A DNA stretch of 64,000 nt from Lachnospiraceae bacterium AC3007 (GCA_000621405.1 KK211271.1:186001-250000); one strand, 5' to 3'; positions 8,172 through 17,064 are shown, numbered from the stretch's first letter. The notes: generated by a model not told the origin, from the letters alone. Made by a program: numbers and translations.

Positions 8172-9916
8172 CTCTGCTCTTTGCTATTAAGCTTCCTTTC
8201 ATATTCTTCCATCCATATCAGGAAATCTTTTATCTCCACAGGCTTTGAATAATAATAACCCTGGAAACTCGTGATCTTGTAATTCTTTTTGATATAATCC
8301 TTCATCTCGGCGGTCTCTATTCCTTCCACGCAGCAGTTCACGCCGAGCTTGGATGCGCAGTCAGTAATAGCTTCGAGAAGGCACTGCCTCGGGATATCAT
8401 CCTCGATATCGTCTATGAACGACTTGTCGATCTTTATCTGATCCACCGGCAGATTGATGAGAAGTCCGAGCGCCGAATATCCTGTCCCGAAATCATCCAG
8501 TGCTGTCTGTATTCCGCTGCTCTTAAAGAAAACCATATCGTTCCTAAGTGAATCGACATCCAGAAGCCGGCATCTCTCGGTAAGCTCCAGCTTGAGGTTT
8601 TTCGCGTCATATACTTCCTCGGCTATGATGCGGCTTAGGTCGCTCTTAAAATCGATCCTCTGCAGCTGCGGATATGCGAGATTCACGTTCACCACAAAAT
8701 CCGGGTGAGTCTTTATGATCTGCTTTGCGTCATTGATAGCCGTCCTTAATATGAACTTTCCCAGTTCATAGAATACGGCATCTTTTTCAAGCCAGGGGAT
8801 GAATTCAACAGGAGGCACGGTCTTCCCGTCTTTGTCCCTGTATCTTACAAGAGCTTCCATGCCTATCACGCTCTCGTCATCCGACCTGATTATGGGCTGA
8901 TATACAAGATAAAAACCCCTGCAGCCCTTCGTGACGTCATTCCTGATCCTGCTCAGGGATGACAGATGCTGTCTGCTTTTATTCTGCATCTCCTCGTCGT
9001 AGACGAGAAGCTCCATCCTGTTCTCCGACTTCGCCTGAGACAGAGCATACTGGACACTGTTGTAGACAGAAGATGCGTCCAGGGTCATATCCTTAACATG
9101 CATGGCTCCTCCGCATACATCAAGCTCCACATGCATGCCGTTCACGAATATCTCTTCTTTGAGATGCTTCTTCAGTCTGTCAAAAAGATCATGTATATCG
9201 CCCTCCATGTGATCGCTCTCGGGCACCACATAGGCGAACTTTGTACCGTCAGTCCTGTAGAAAAGGCCGTTCTCTCTGGTGTTGCTGAGCCACTCGGCGA
9301 CTTTTTTCAGGGTGCGGTTTCCCTCTTCAAAGCCATAGTTGGAATTGAAATCAAAGAAATTCCTTATACCCACGGCAGATACGGCAAAAGGCTTATTCTC
9401 TGACAGAAAATGCTCGATAGTGGATATCAGAGTGTTCCTTGTATAAAGTCCGGTAACGGGATCAATGGTATCCAGTTTTTCGTAGTTCTCGATAGAGCCC
9501 ACGAAAAATAAAGGCCTTCCCTCAAAATCCTTTATGAGCCTTGCCTTGCATCCTATGGTATGATATATCCCCTCTGCGTTCCTGACCTTTGTAATGTAGT
9601 CAAGAGTCTCTGATTCTCCGGCTTCAAGGGCGCGTATCTTGTCAAGATATGCATCCTGCTCATCAGGTATGATGAGCTCTCCCCAGACTCTTGCTCCGTC
9701 CCTCAAATGAGTGCCGGGCAGCCCGAAATGATGCACAGTCTCTTTGGACCAGCGGGATACGCCGGAAGGTATGTATTCCACAAAAAGAAACCTGTCCGAT
9801 ATGCATTCGGCCAGCACATCAAAAAGCTGCTCGAGATTGCTTCCGGATATGCTCTCAAGGCTCTCCATGAGTTCAGAGTTTAATTCATTTTTTCCAACGG
9901 TTATAACTGGTGTCAT
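8168..9916 (-). CDS. PAS-like / degenerate GGDEF / EAL domain protein (predicted c-di-GMP phosphodiesterase)
   Basis: A 582-residue cytoplasmic protein: an N-terminal PAS-like sensor (about 20-150), a GGDEF-type domain starting DPVTGLYTRN (about 153-310), and an EAL domain (about 335-570). The GGDEF signature is replaced by RTDGTKF, so cyclase activity is unlikely. The EAL domain keeps its metal and catalytic residues: GMEALVRY (near residue 353), the NVNLAYP Asn, LELTER, DDFGTGYS, QIKIDKSFI, CVEGIET and FQGYYYSKP. It should therefore hydrolyse c-di-GMP, perhaps controlled by the GGDEF-like domain. The next gene, the acidic repeat protein, starts within its stop codon. No clear Shine-Dalgarno precedes the ATG at 9916, so the start is the least certain point. 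Confidence 0.9.
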   Translation of the reverse strand: MTPVITVGKNELNSELMESLESISGSNLEQLFDVLAECISDRFLFVEYIPSGVSRWSKETVHHFGLPGTHLRDGARVWGELIIPDEQDAYLDKIRALEAGESETLDYITKVRNAEGIYHTIGCKARLIKDFEGRPLFFVGSIENYEKLDTIDPVTGLYTRNTLISTIEHFLSENKPFAVSAVGIRNFFDFNSNYGFEEGNRTLKKVAEWLSNTRENGLFYRTDGTKFAYVVPESDHMEGDIHDLFDRLKKHLKEEIFVNGMHVELDVCGGAMHVKDMTLDASSVYNSVQYALSQAKSENRMELLVYDEEMQNKSRQHLSSLSRIRNDVTKGCRGFYLVYQPIIRSDDESVIGMEALVRYRDKDGKTVPPVEFIPWLEKDAVFYELGKFILRTAINDAKQIIKTHPDFVVNVNLAYPQLQRIDFKSDLSRIIAEEVYDAKNLKLELTERCRLLDVDSLRNDMVFFKSSGIQTALDDFGTGYSALGLLINLPVDQIKIDKSFIDDIEDDIPRQCLLEAITDCASKLGVNCCVEGIETAEMKDYIKKNYKITSFQGYYYSKPVEIKDFLIWMEEYERKLNSKEQR

Positions 9917-9991
9917 ATAACAAAAACGGAATGACCGGGATCAAATCAGCCCCCGGCGCATACTAAAAAAACCTACACTCCGTAACGTCTA

Positions 9992-10020
9992 ATTGTAGCA
10001 AAGTAACAGTCAAAAGACAA
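9992..10020 (-). promoter_or_regulatory. Predicted sigma-A promoter of the EAL operon
   Basis: On the minus strand TTGTCT (10020-10015) and TACAAT (9997-9992) are separated by 17 bp, and TGC before the -10 makes it an extended -10 promoter. It overlaps the 3' end of the aminotransferase gene and predicts a leader of about 70 nt before the ATG at 9916. The leader contains a CCGGG...CCCGG inverted repeat. Confidence 0.55.
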
Positions 10021-11074
10021 TACTGGCCGAAGCCTCGCAGACAGCGAGTCTGTACCAGTTTTTATCCAGTCCGCTTATATTCCCGCAGTCCCTTACGAGT
10101 ATCTTTTTTTCAAGCATTTCCTCGTACAGCGGACGGGAAGTATTTGACAGGATATATCCGCAGCTGCCGGGGATGACCCGTATGCCGGCCTTCGTCATAT
10201 GATCGACAAGACTCCCCCTCATACGGATGATCTCCCGTCTCGATCTTTCAAGATAATCGCGGCTTTTATCCCATGATAAGATATCTGTTCCTATATGGGT
10301 CGCAAAAGCAGAGATGTTCCACTCCGGAAGTTCATCTTCAATATCCGATAACAGTCCGGAATTGCATGTCAGAGCAAAACCCAGTCTTAATCCCGGGACC
10401 GCATATGATTTTGTAAGAGACCGGAGAACGATTAGGTTGTCATAATGTTGTATTACGTCAACCGAACTCGCTCCTTCTCCCGCATCGCATATCTCAATGA
10501 AGCTCTCATCGATGATGACAGTGCAGCCGGATCCCGCGGCGGCATCAAGAAGTCTCCCGATCATCTCCTTCCCCGTAAGTCTCCCCACCGGATTGGATGG
10601 ATTCCCGAAGACAAGCGCATCGGGTTTCATAGTTTCCATGATCGATATAACTCTGTCCGTGATATCAAAGTCATCCTTTTCATAAAGCATTACAGTCTCT
10701 GTCTCACAGTGCCTGAAAGCCCTCTCATATCCGGTATAGCAGGGTATCGGAAGCAGAACCTTTTTACCCGCAAACACTCTTCCGATCGCATCAAGGAGTT
10801 CGGATGTTCCGTTGCCGCATACGATGCACTCCGGATTCACTCCGTAGTATCCCGATGCCGCAGCCTTCAGATCACTGCTGTAATAGTCCGGATATCTGTC
10901 TATCCTCTCCAAAGCAGCAAGCGCGGAACCTTTAACGATCTCAGGCGGACCCGCAGGATTCACATTGACGGACAGATCACAGACTATATCCATTCCGCAG
11001 ATGCATCCCCCGTGCCTGGCGATTTTTTTGCATCCGTTTTTTAATCTGCTTTTTTCATATTTTGATAATTTCAT
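10010..11074 (-). CDS. CobD/HisC-like PLP aminotransferase or decarboxylase
   Basis: A 354-residue fold-type I PLP enzyme. The N-terminus RHGGCICG followed by DLSVNVNPAGPP matches threonine-phosphate decarboxylase (CobD) better than HisC, as does the C-terminal ILVRDCGNISGL. The PLP lysine is in RSLTKSYAVPGLRLG, and GNPSNPVG plus DESF are present. CobD makes aminopropanol phosphate for the cobalamin nucleotide loop, but no other cobalamin gene is in the window, and a true hisC exists at 42.4 kb. The substrate is therefore uncertain. A GGAGAG site precedes the ATG at 11074. Divergent from the DUF6465 gene. Confidence 0.78.
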   Translation of the reverse strand: MKLSKYEKSRLKNGCKKIARHGGCICGMDIVCDLSVNVNPAGPPEIVKGSALAALERIDRYPDYYSSDLKAAASGYYGVNPECIVCGNGTSELLDAIGRVFAGKKVLLPIPCYTGYERAFRHCETETVMLYEKDDFDITDRVISIMETMKPDALVFGNPSNPVGRLTGKEMIGRLLDAAAGSGCTVIIDESFIEICDAGEGASSVDVIQHYDNLIVLRSLTKSYAVPGLRLGFALTCNSGLLSDIEDELPEWNISAFATHIGTDILSWDKSRDYLERSRREIIRMRGSLVDHMTKAGIRVIPGSCGYILSNTSRPLYEEMLEKKILVRDCGNISGLDKNWYRLAVCEASASIVF

Positions 11075-11075
11075 G

Positions 11076-11104
11076 TTGAAATTCTCTCCAAAGAAGTATA
11101 TTAT
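11076..11104 (+). promoter_or_regulatory. Predicted sigma-A promoter of the DUF6465 gene
   Basis: TTGAAA (11076-11081) and TATTAT (11099-11104) are separated by exactly 17 bp. The predicted start near 11111 leaves a leader of about 40 nt with GGGAGG before the ATG at 11150. The -35 box abuts the start codon of the divergent aminotransferase gene. Confidence 0.7.
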
Positions 11105-11149
11105 GTATTACTGCACGCGACTACGATTTCATTATAGGGAGGAAATATC

Positions 11150-11347
11150 ATGAAATCAGAACTTACCATTCAGTATGGTGGACAGGACAACAAGGAGTCC
11201 GATCTTATAGCCAAGGCAAAGGATGCATTCAAGGCCGCTGGTAACAAGGCATCGGATATCAAGAAACTGGACGTGTACTTCCAGCCCGAGAATTCCATAG
11301 CTTACTTCGTGGTAAACGACGACTTCAAAGGCGAGTTCCAGGTCTGA
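11150..11347 (+). CDS. DUF6465 family small protein
   Basis: A 65-residue protein with the pattern ELTIQYGGQD, then KAAGNKASDIKKLDVYFQPE and SIAYFVVND, which I recognise as the DUF6465 family common in Lachnospiraceae. Function is unknown. It is shorter than some relatives, which carry an extra N-terminal linker; here only the conserved core is present. A strong GGGAGG lies 7 bases before the ATG. It is monocistronic, with its own promoter and a strong terminator shared with convergent cheV. Confidence 0.82.
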   Translation: MKSELTIQYGGQDNKESDLIAKAKDAFKAAGNKASDIKKLDVYFQPENSIAYFVVNDDFKGEFQV

Positions 11348-11364
11348 ACTGCTATCAGGTATTA

Positions 11365-11400
11365 AAAGAGCCGCAGCCATTGGCTGCGGCTCTTTGTTTT
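11365..11400. terminator. Bidirectional intrinsic terminator between the DUF6465 gene and cheV
   Basis: A perfect 14-bp stem AAAGAGCCGCAGCC (11365-11378) pairs with 11382-11395 across an ATT loop. GTTTT follows on the plus strand and TTTTAAT on the minus strand. It sits in the 60-bp gap between convergent genes and can serve both. Confidence 0.92.
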
Positions 11401-11407
11401 ACTCTTA

Positions 11408-12310
11408 TCACTTTGTCTCATCTATGAGCTTGTCTACTACCCTGACCAGATTACCGATCTCAGGCTTCGAGAGCTGAGCATCAGCTCCGAGCTGCTCTCC
11501 CTTTCTCCTCATCTCCTCATTAACAAGTGATGAGAAGATAACGACGGGAAGCTTCTTTGTGTTGTCATTGCTCTTGATGAGCTTGGTCAGCCTGTGACCG
11601 TCCATGATGGGCATCTCTATATCAGTGATAACACACTTGACCTTTTCATAGACATCGCCCTCTTCCGCCGCCTGGGAGATAAAATCCCATGCATCCTGTC
11701 CATTGACACAGTCTATGAGATTGACATAGCCGGCTTCCTTCAGCGAATCGGATATCAGCTTGTTGAGCAATGCGGAATCCTCCGCCATGAGGATCGGGAT
11801 ATTATTCCTCTCTCTTTCACCGAGTTCCTTGATCTCTTCGATGTTCAGACCTGTCTCGGGTGAGATATCGGTGACTATCTTCTCGAAATCAAGAATGATG
11901 ACCAGTTTGTCTTCGTATTTTACTATACCCGTGGATACACCCGCATCTGCATTATTGATCGTGGCATTGGGCTTAATGATATCTCTCCAAGAGATCCTGT
12001 GTATTCCGACAACCGAATCCACATGGAAGGCAATATCGAGCTTGTTAAAATTCGTGATGATGAAAAGACCCTTTGTATCCTGAGAACCTCTCTGCAGGCA
12101 ATTCTTAAGGTTGATAGCCGTGATCATGGTATCTCTCGGCATGAATATGCCTTCGATACTGGGATGAGCATTGGGAACCGGCGTGACCTCCTGATAAGGG
12201 ATGATCTCTTTGATCTTTGCCACATTGATACCGTAGCAGTTCTCGTCCAGCATAAACTCAAGTATCTCAAGTTCATTCGTGCCGTTCTCAAGAAGAATAT
12301 TTGTATCCAT
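11408..12310 (-). CDS. cheV: Chemotaxis protein CheV (CheW-REC)
   Basis: A 300-residue coupling protein: a CheW-like domain (about 10-155; YGINVAKIKEII, GIFMPRD, HRISW) and a receiver domain (about 170-298) with ILMAEDSALLNKL, the phosphoacceptor Asp in CVITDIEMPIMDG, VIFSS and the conserved Lys in LSKPE. CheV links chemoreceptors to CheA and adapts by phosphorylation. No che or fli genes adjoin it. An EIDALL-like motif protein is encoded 3.2 kb away, a possible receiver partner, though that is speculation. GGAGGGG precedes the ATG. Confidence 0.95.
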   Translation of the reverse strand: MDTNILLENGTNELEILEFMLDENCYGINVAKIKEIIPYQEVTPVPNAHPSIEGIFMPRDTMITAINLKNCLQRGSQDTKGLFIITNFNKLDIAFHVDSVVGIHRISWRDIIKPNATINNADAGVSTGIVKYEDKLVIILDFEKIVTDISPETGLNIEEIKELGERERNNIPILMAEDSALLNKLISDSLKEAGYVNLIDCVNGQDAWDFISQAAEEGDVYEKVKCVITDIEMPIMDGHRLTKLIKSNDNTKKLPVVIFSSLVNEEMRRKGEQLGADAQLSKPEIGNLVRVVDKLIDETK

Positions 12311-12383
12311 GGATAAGCCCCTCCAATTAAAGAAATCCTATGATGCCGGATATGAGCAATATATAAAGCCCCGACACCGGGTT

Positions 12384-12412
12384 ATTATACCACAAATACC
12401 AGGGCGCGTAAA
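12384..12412 (-). promoter_or_regulatory. Predicted promoter of cheV (extended -10)
   Basis: On the minus strand TGGTATAAT gives an extended -10 (TATAAT at 12389-12384). TTTACG lies 17 bp upstream as a 4-of-6 -35. The leader would be about 67 nt, with TTGGAGGGG before the cheV ATG at 12310. Confidence 0.7.
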
Positions 12413-12414
12413 AC

Positions 12415-13194
12415 TTATTTATAAAATGAATTTATCCTTCTCTGAAGGACGTAGCTTTCAGCATACAGCGGAGCATTGTTCGCAACACCGTCTCCGGTGT
12501 CCTCCACAAGAAGGCCCACGTAGCAGTTGGCGATCTTCCATTCATACATGTTCAGATGGTCGGTGCACTGATATATGTAGGGGGCCACGTCAAAGAGACC
12601 TTCCACTGCGATCGCTTCATTCATGGGCGTCCCGTTCCAGCGCTTAAGATAGGCCACGATCACATCATCCTGGATCCCGAAGATCTCTCCTGATCCGGGA
12701 GACTGATAATACGTAAGATTACCGTCATTCAGGAATCTGAGCTGAGCTATATCTTCCTCTTCCGCTTCAAAGTCAGTGTAACTGTAATCATTTTTGATCT
12801 GTGTCCACGAAGCTCCGATTATATTATTCTCTATAAGACCCGCTTCGGGAACAACGGCTGTTCCTTCGGGCTCCTTCACGGTCTTGGCTTCAAGGAGCGG
12901 GTCGGTTACCTTGACGCTGTTCTGGACAGATATACCCTCACCTCCGGCAGGAGCCTCAGTTGCCCCTTCCTCCACAGTGACATCGCTCTCCGCTTCAGTG
13001 GCCTCCGCAGAAGTCTCAGACTGCTGCTCCTCTTCTGCTTTCGAAGCCTCCTCCGAAACCTCCTCACCGGTTGCATTGTCACCGGATCCGATATTGAAAT
13101 GCTCCATGATGACATCCCTCTTCATGAAGATAAGGACGCCTATAACTGCTACTATGGCGATTATTATTCCTATATCACCTAATCTGTTTTTCAT
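12415..13194 (-). CDS. Membrane-anchored hypothetical protein
   Basis: A 259-residue protein of no family I recognise. Residues 6-24 (IGIIIAIVAVIGVLIFM) form a single N-terminal membrane anchor. A Glu/Ser/Thr/Ala-rich linker (about 38-95) follows, then a globular domain (about 115-259) rich in Tyr and Trp (SWTQIKNDYSYTDF, YLKRWNGTP, MYEWKIANCYVG). Topology suggests the C-terminal domain is outside the cell. AGGAG lies 12 bases before the ATG. It follows rny on the same strand, but a strong terminator lies between them, and cheV has its own promoter, so it is probably monocistronic. Confidence 0.72.
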   Translation of the reverse strand: MKNRLGDIGIIIAIVAVIGVLIFMKRDVIMEHFNIGSGDNATGEEVSEEASKAEEEQQSETSAEATEAESDVTVEEGATEAPAGGEGISVQNSVKVTDPLLEAKTVKEPEGTAVVPEAGLIENNIIGASWTQIKNDYSYTDFEAEEEDIAQLRFLNDGNLTYYQSPGSGEIFGIQDDVIVAYLKRWNGTPMNEAIAVEGLFDVAPYIYQCTDHLNMYEWKIANCYVGLLVEDTGDGVANNAPLYAESYVLQRRINSFYK

Positions 13195-13271
13195 GTTCCG
13201 ACGACTCTCCTGTTAATAATTTATAGGAATGCTTTATTCCGGATTTTATGCCCCAAACTCATAAAGCAATG

Positions 13272-13309
13272 AAAACCGGGCCTGACGATTCTTTGATCAT
13301 CAGGCCCGG
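13272..13309 (-). terminator. Intrinsic terminator of rny
   Basis: A 14-bp stem with one mismatch (CCGGGCCTGACGAT, 13276-13289, with 13296-13309) and a 6-nt loop. On the minus strand it is followed by TTTTC. It begins 7 bp past the rny stop codon. Confidence 0.88.
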
Positions 13310-13315
13310 GGGGTC

Positions 13316-14872
13316 TTACTTTGCGTAATCGGTCACTCTGGATTCTCTTATCATGCTGACCTTGACCGTTCCCGGATACTGCATCTCGCCTTCTATGCGC
13401 TTTGCGATATCCCTGGCCATGAGCACCATTTCTGAATCAGTAACCTGTTCCGGAACAACAATGACCCGGACTTCCCTTCCTGCCTGAATAGCAAAGGATT
13501 TCTCGACTCCCTTGAAGGAATCGGCTATATCTTCTAATTGTGTAAGCCTGTTCGTATAGTTCTCGAGCGTCTCTCTTCTTGCGCCCGGTCTTGCTGCGGA
13601 GATCGTATCCGCTGCCTGTACGAGACAGGAGATGAGTGATGTTGCTTCAGTATCGCCGTGATGAGACTCCACGGCATTGATCACTGTCGCCGACTCCTTG
13701 AACTTTCTGCAGATCTCAGAGCCAAGCTGTACGTGGCTGCCCTCCATATCGTGGTCCACAGCCTTGCCGATATCATGGAGAAGACCTGCGCGCTTTGCGA
13801 GTCTTACATCGATACCGCCTATCTCGGAAGCAAGAAGCCCGGTCAGATGAGCTACTTCTATGGAATGCTTAAGAGCATTCTGGCCATAACTCGTCCTGAA
13901 TTTCATCTTGCCCAGAAGCTTGATGAGCTCCGGATGAAGACCATGCACGCCAACTTCCAGCGTTGCTGCCTCTCCTTCTTCCTTTATCTGTGTCTCGACT
14001 TCCTTTTGAGCCTTTTCCACCATTTCCTCAATGCGGGCGGGATGTATCCTTCCATCCACAATGAGTCGCTCAAGAGCGATCCGCGCCACCTCTCTCCTTA
14101 TGGGATCGAATCCCGAAAGTATCACTGCTTCGGGGGTATCATCTATGATAAGATCCACGCCCGTAAGTGTCTCAATGGTACGGATATTTCTGCCTTCGCG
14201 GCCTATGATGCGTCCCTTCATCTCATCACCGGGGAGCTGCACCACGGAGATCGTAGTCTCTGCCACCTGATCGGCAGCGCAGCGCTGGATAGCGCTGACC
14301 ACATACTCCTTGGCCTTTTTGTCCGCTTCTTCCTTCGCACGTGATTCGTATTCCTTGATCATCACTGCGGACTCGTGCTTCACATCATCTTCAACTATCC
14401 TTAAAAGATATTCCTTGGCCTGTTCAGAGGTAAGTCCTGAGATCTTCTCAAGTTCCCGTACGCGCTCTTCGTTGAGCTTTGCCACCTTTTCCTTGTCTCT
14501 GGCAAGCTCCGCCTCTCTGGCTGTTATGCTGGCTTCGCGCTTATCGATCGAATCTGCTTTCTTATCGACAGATTCCTCTTTCTGCTGCACTCTTCTCTCG
14601 AGCCTTGAGACCTCTGAGCGTCTGTCCTTGATCTCTTTTTCAAGTTCATTCTGCTTGCGGATGGATTCTTCCTTAACCTCCAGCAGAGCTTCACGCTTGG
14701 TCTCCTCAGCTTCCTTTAGTGCATCATCTATGATCTGTCTGGCTTTCTCATCAGCTCTTCCGATCTTGTCATTGAAGACTCTCTCGGTATGGCCTGAGGC
14801 TATGAAAGCCGTGACGACGATAGCGACAACCAGTACAACTGCAAAGATGGCAACAAGTGCTAATGTTGACAT
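13316..14872 (-). CDS. rny: Ribonuclease Y
   Basis: A 518-residue membrane-bound endoribonuclease that starts mRNA decay. Order: N-terminal membrane segment ([19 protein letters not shown]), a long charged coiled coil (about 30-200), a KH RNA-binding domain with [11 protein letters not shown], and an HD domain with [12 protein letters not shown]. The open frame extends to 14935, but I choose the ATG at 14872 because the membrane segment then begins the protein as in RNase Y relatives, and AGGAGG lies upstream (spacing 12, slightly long). It has its own promoter and a strong terminator, so it is transcribed alone. Confidence 0.95.
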   Translation of the reverse strand: MSTLALVAIFAVVLVVAIVVTAFIASGHTERVFNDKIGRADEKARQIIDDALKEAEETKREALLEVKEESIRKQNELEKEIKDRRSEVSRLERRVQQKEESVDKKADSIDKREASITAREAELARDKEKVAKLNEERVRELEKISGLTSEQAKEYLLRIVEDDVKHESAVMIKEYESRAKEEADKKAKEYVVSAIQRCAADQVAETTISVVQLPGDEMKGRIIGREGRNIRTIETLTGVDLIIDDTPEAVILSGFDPIRREVARIALERLIVDGRIHPARIEEMVEKAQKEVETQIKEEGEAATLEVGVHGLHPELIKLLGKMKFRTSYGQNALKHSIEVAHLTGLLASEIGGIDVRLAKRAGLLHDIGKAVDHDMEGSHVQLGSEICRKFKESATVINAVESHHGDTEATSLISCLVQAADTISAARPGARRETLENYTNRLTQLEDIADSFKGVEKSFAIQAGREVRVIVVPEQVTDSEMVLMARDIAKRIEGEMQYPGTVKVSMIRESRVTDYAK

Positions 14873-14941
14873 TGTACAGGTGTACCTCCTAATTAAGTTT
14901 TGGATCGCGCCACGCCTACGCAGAGCATGGCACATTAAGTT

Positions 14942-14970
14942 ATATTAGAATGGTTTGGATGTTATGTCAA
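14942..14970 (-). promoter_or_regulatory. Promoter of rny
   Basis: On the minus strand a consensus TTGACA (14970-14965) and TAATAT (14947-14942) are separated by 17 bp. The predicted start is near 14935, giving a leader of about 63 nt before the ATG at 14872. Confidence 0.82.
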
Positions 14971-14987
14971 GTCAATATCAGATTGAT

Positions 14988-15005
14988 AAAAGCTCCGCCC
15001 CGGAG
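14988..15005 (-). terminator. Probable weak terminator downstream of recX
   Basis: On the minus strand CTCCG-GGG-CGGAG is followed by CTTTTATC. The stem is only 5 bp, and the hairpin lies about 100 bp past the recX stop, just upstream of the rny promoter. Confidence 0.5.
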
Positions 15006-15106
15006 TCAGTCATTGACCTCATCTGCCGGGAATGCAGCTCTCACGTCATCCATTATATCGTACAGATCTTTTATCTGCTGTCACTGCATTATTAACATAC
15101 AATAAA

Positions 15107-15706
15107 TCATTCTGAAGCGGAAATAACATTCTTTATCGCATCATATGAAAACCCCTTGCCTAAAAGGCTTCTGATAAGCTTCTGCCGTCCTGCCGCGTCC
15201 AGGAGCTCTGTATCTACATTCTTTTTTGCGACGATCTTTCTTATAGCCTCTTCTTCAAAGATATCGCTCTCCTCAAATGCCGCCTCGATGATCTCCTTAG
15301 GTATGCCTTTTTCAAAGAGCTTACTCTGTATCATGCGCTTTGACAGTTTATCGGATCTCGACTGTATGAAGCGTCTCGCGTAATCATCATCATCAATATA
15401 ATGCTTATCCTTGCAATAGGATATCGCAAAGTCTACAGCCTCCTCGGGATAATATCCCTCCCTGAGCTTACGTCTTACCTGCTGCTCGGTCCGGGCCATA
15501 TCCTCCAGGAGATACAGGCTTCTCTCTCTGGCTCTTTTGCACAGCACGGATATGATCTCCTGATACTGCTCATCGGTGAGCACGGCGCCTTCCTTCAGAC
15601 CGAAGGTACTTATCTCCTTTGTATAAAGGCAAAAAGCCGGTGTACCTTCTTCAAGGTACACCAGCTTCCTGTTCTTTTTATATTCTTCGATCCTTAATAT
15701 CTCCAC
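15107..15706 (-). CDS. recX: Regulatory protein RecX
   Basis: RecX binds RecA filaments and limits their growth. The three-helix repeats typical of RecX are visible: RTEQQVRRKLREGYYPEEAV, YIDDDDYARRFIQSRSDKLS and RMIQSKLFEKGI. An N-terminal strand-rich segment (KLVYLEEGTPAFCLY) is as in the longer Clostridia RecX. The open frame runs upstream through the end of recA without a good ATG. I place the start at GTG 15706, 2 bp after the recA stop, with a weak GGAAGA upstream; this gives 199 residues. The exact start is uncertain. Pairing with recA in one SOS-controlled operon is the usual arrangement. Confidence 0.88.
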   Translation of the reverse strand: MEILRIEEYKKNRKLVYLEEGTPAFCLYTKEISTFGLKEGAVLTDEQYQEIISVLCKRARERSLYLLEDMARTEQQVRRKLREGYYPEEAVDFAISYCKDKHYIDDDDYARRFIQSRSDKLSKRMIQSKLFEKGIPKEIIEAAFEESDIFEEEAIRKIVAKKNVDTELLDAAGRQKLIRSLLGKGFSYDAIKNVISASE

Positions 15707-15707
15707 A

Positions 15708-16799
15708 TCAGTCTTCCATATCGTCACTGTCAGATGCTTTGCGCTTTGATGCTCCCTTCTTGGCGGAGGAAGGAGCAGCCTCGTCTTCGTCCTTCTTCGC
15801 ACCCTCGATCAGTCCGTAATGCTCTCTTATCTTCTGATCCACGACCTCCATGACATCGGGATTAGTCTCTAGATAGAGCTTCGCATTCTCACGGCCCTGT
15901 CCGATCTTCTCACCGTTATATGCATACCAGGCTCCGCTCTTATTGATGATGTCGAGATTGGCCGCAAGGTCGAGCACATCGCCGCTGGTGGATATGCCCT
16001 TGCCGAACATGATGTCAAACTCCGCCGTCTTGAAAGGAGGAGCGACCTTATTCTTCACGACCTTGACTCTCGTCCTGTTACCTATGATCTGTCCGGCCTG
16101 CTGTATCTTGTCGATACGTCTGACGTCAAGTCTTACCGATGCGTAGAATTTGAGGGCATTGCCTCCTGTCGTCGTCTCCGGGTTGCCGAACATGACTCCG
16201 ATCTTCTCACGGAGCTGATTGATAAATACGACCGTGCAGTTCGTCTTGCTGATGATGCCGGTGAGCTTCCTCAATGCCTGGGACATGAGACGCGCCTGAA
16301 GTCCCATATGGGAATCTCCCATATTACCCTCTATCTCGTCCTTGGGAACGAGGGCTGCGACGGAGTCCACGACCACGATGTCCATCGCTCCGGAGCGGAC
16401 CATGGTCTCGCAGATCTCAAGTGCCTGCTCGCCGGAATCCGGCTGGGATATGTAAAGATTATCTATATCTACGCCTATATTCCTGGCATATTCGGGATCG
16501 AGCGCATGCTCTGCATCCACAAACCCCGCTATGCCTCCCATCTTCTGTGCTTCCGCTATCATGTGGAGCGTAAGAGTGGTCTTACCTGAGGACTCGGAGC
16601 CGTATATCTCTATGATGCGTCCCTTGGGGACTCCTCCGATACCCAGTGCTATATCCAGGGAGAGAGATCCGGTCGGAATGGCACCCACGCCCATGTCTGC
16701 GGTCCTCTCGCCGAGCTTCATCACCGATCCCTTGCCGAATTCCTTTTCTATCTGGGATATCGCTACATCCAATGCTTTGATCTTTTCTGAATTGTCCAT
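15708..16799 (-). CDS. recA: Recombinase RecA
   Basis: The 363-residue strand-exchange and LexA-cleavage cofactor. Walker [11 protein letters not shown] near residue 68, Walker [14 protein letters not shown], the L2-region [14 protein letters not shown] and C-terminal acidic tail are all present. GGAGAATATCA precedes the ATG. An SOS box overlaps the transcription start. recX follows directly in the same transcript. Confidence 0.98.
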   Translation of the reverse strand: MDNSEKIKALDVAISQIEKEFGKGSVMKLGERTADMGVGAIPTGSLSLDIALGIGGVPKGRIIEIYGSESSGKTTLTLHMIAEAQKMGGIAGFVDAEHALDPEYARNIGVDIDNLYISQPDSGEQALEICETMVRSGAMDIVVVDSVAALVPKDEIEGNMGDSHMGLQARLMSQALRKLTGIISKTNCTVVFINQLREKIGVMFGNPETTTGGNALKFYASVRLDVRRIDKIQQAGQIIGNRTRVKVVKNKVAPPFKTAEFDIMFGKGISTSGDVLDLAANLDIINKSGAWYAYNGEKIGQGRENAKLYLETNPDVMEVVDQKIREHYGLIEGAKKDEDEAAPSSAKKGASKRKASDSDDMED

Positions 16800-16816
16800 T
16801 GATATTCTCCGTTTCT

Positions 16817-16830
16817 CGAACAGTTGTTCG
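16817..16830 (-). promoter_or_regulatory. LexA (SOS) box of recA
   Basis: CGAACAGTTGTTCG is a perfect match to the Gram-positive LexA operator GAACNNNNGTTC with flanking C/G. It lies 9 bp downstream of the predicted -10, over the transcription start, 18 bp upstream of the recA ATG. Confidence 0.92.
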
Positions 16831-16839
16831 TATTTGATA

Positions 16840-16868
16840 ATACTATCTTAAAAAACCTATGCTGTCAA
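16840..16868 (-). promoter_or_regulatory. recA promoter
   Basis: On the minus strand TTGACA (16868-16863), a 17-bp spacer and TAGTAT (16845-16840). Placement directly upstream of the LexA box supports it. Confidence 0.8.
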
Positions 16869-17064
16869 CAGTTTTTTCTACATGGATCATCACCTCTTTT
16901 CTGTCACAAAATCCGCCTGACCTTAAAAAGTGGATCTGCCGCGGTGAACCCCGCATTATGAACGGACTGAAGTGTCCGAAGATCGAGCAGGGGACCTGCC
17001 CGATTGACGCGATACCCGCCGGATATGATCATAAATGATCCGGCCCGGCTCGTTATCCGCGCAA

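Noticed and set aside
6256-8190. A 644-codon plus-strand open frame rich in Ser, Ala and Gly
   Set aside because: It is the mirror of the Glu/Pro/Ala codon pattern of the acidic repeat gene on the minus strand; it has no ribosome site and low-complexity content only.
14995-15075. Short minus-strand frame MDDVRAAFPADEVND between recX and rny
   Set aside because: Only 15 codons, no ribosome site; possible chance frame.
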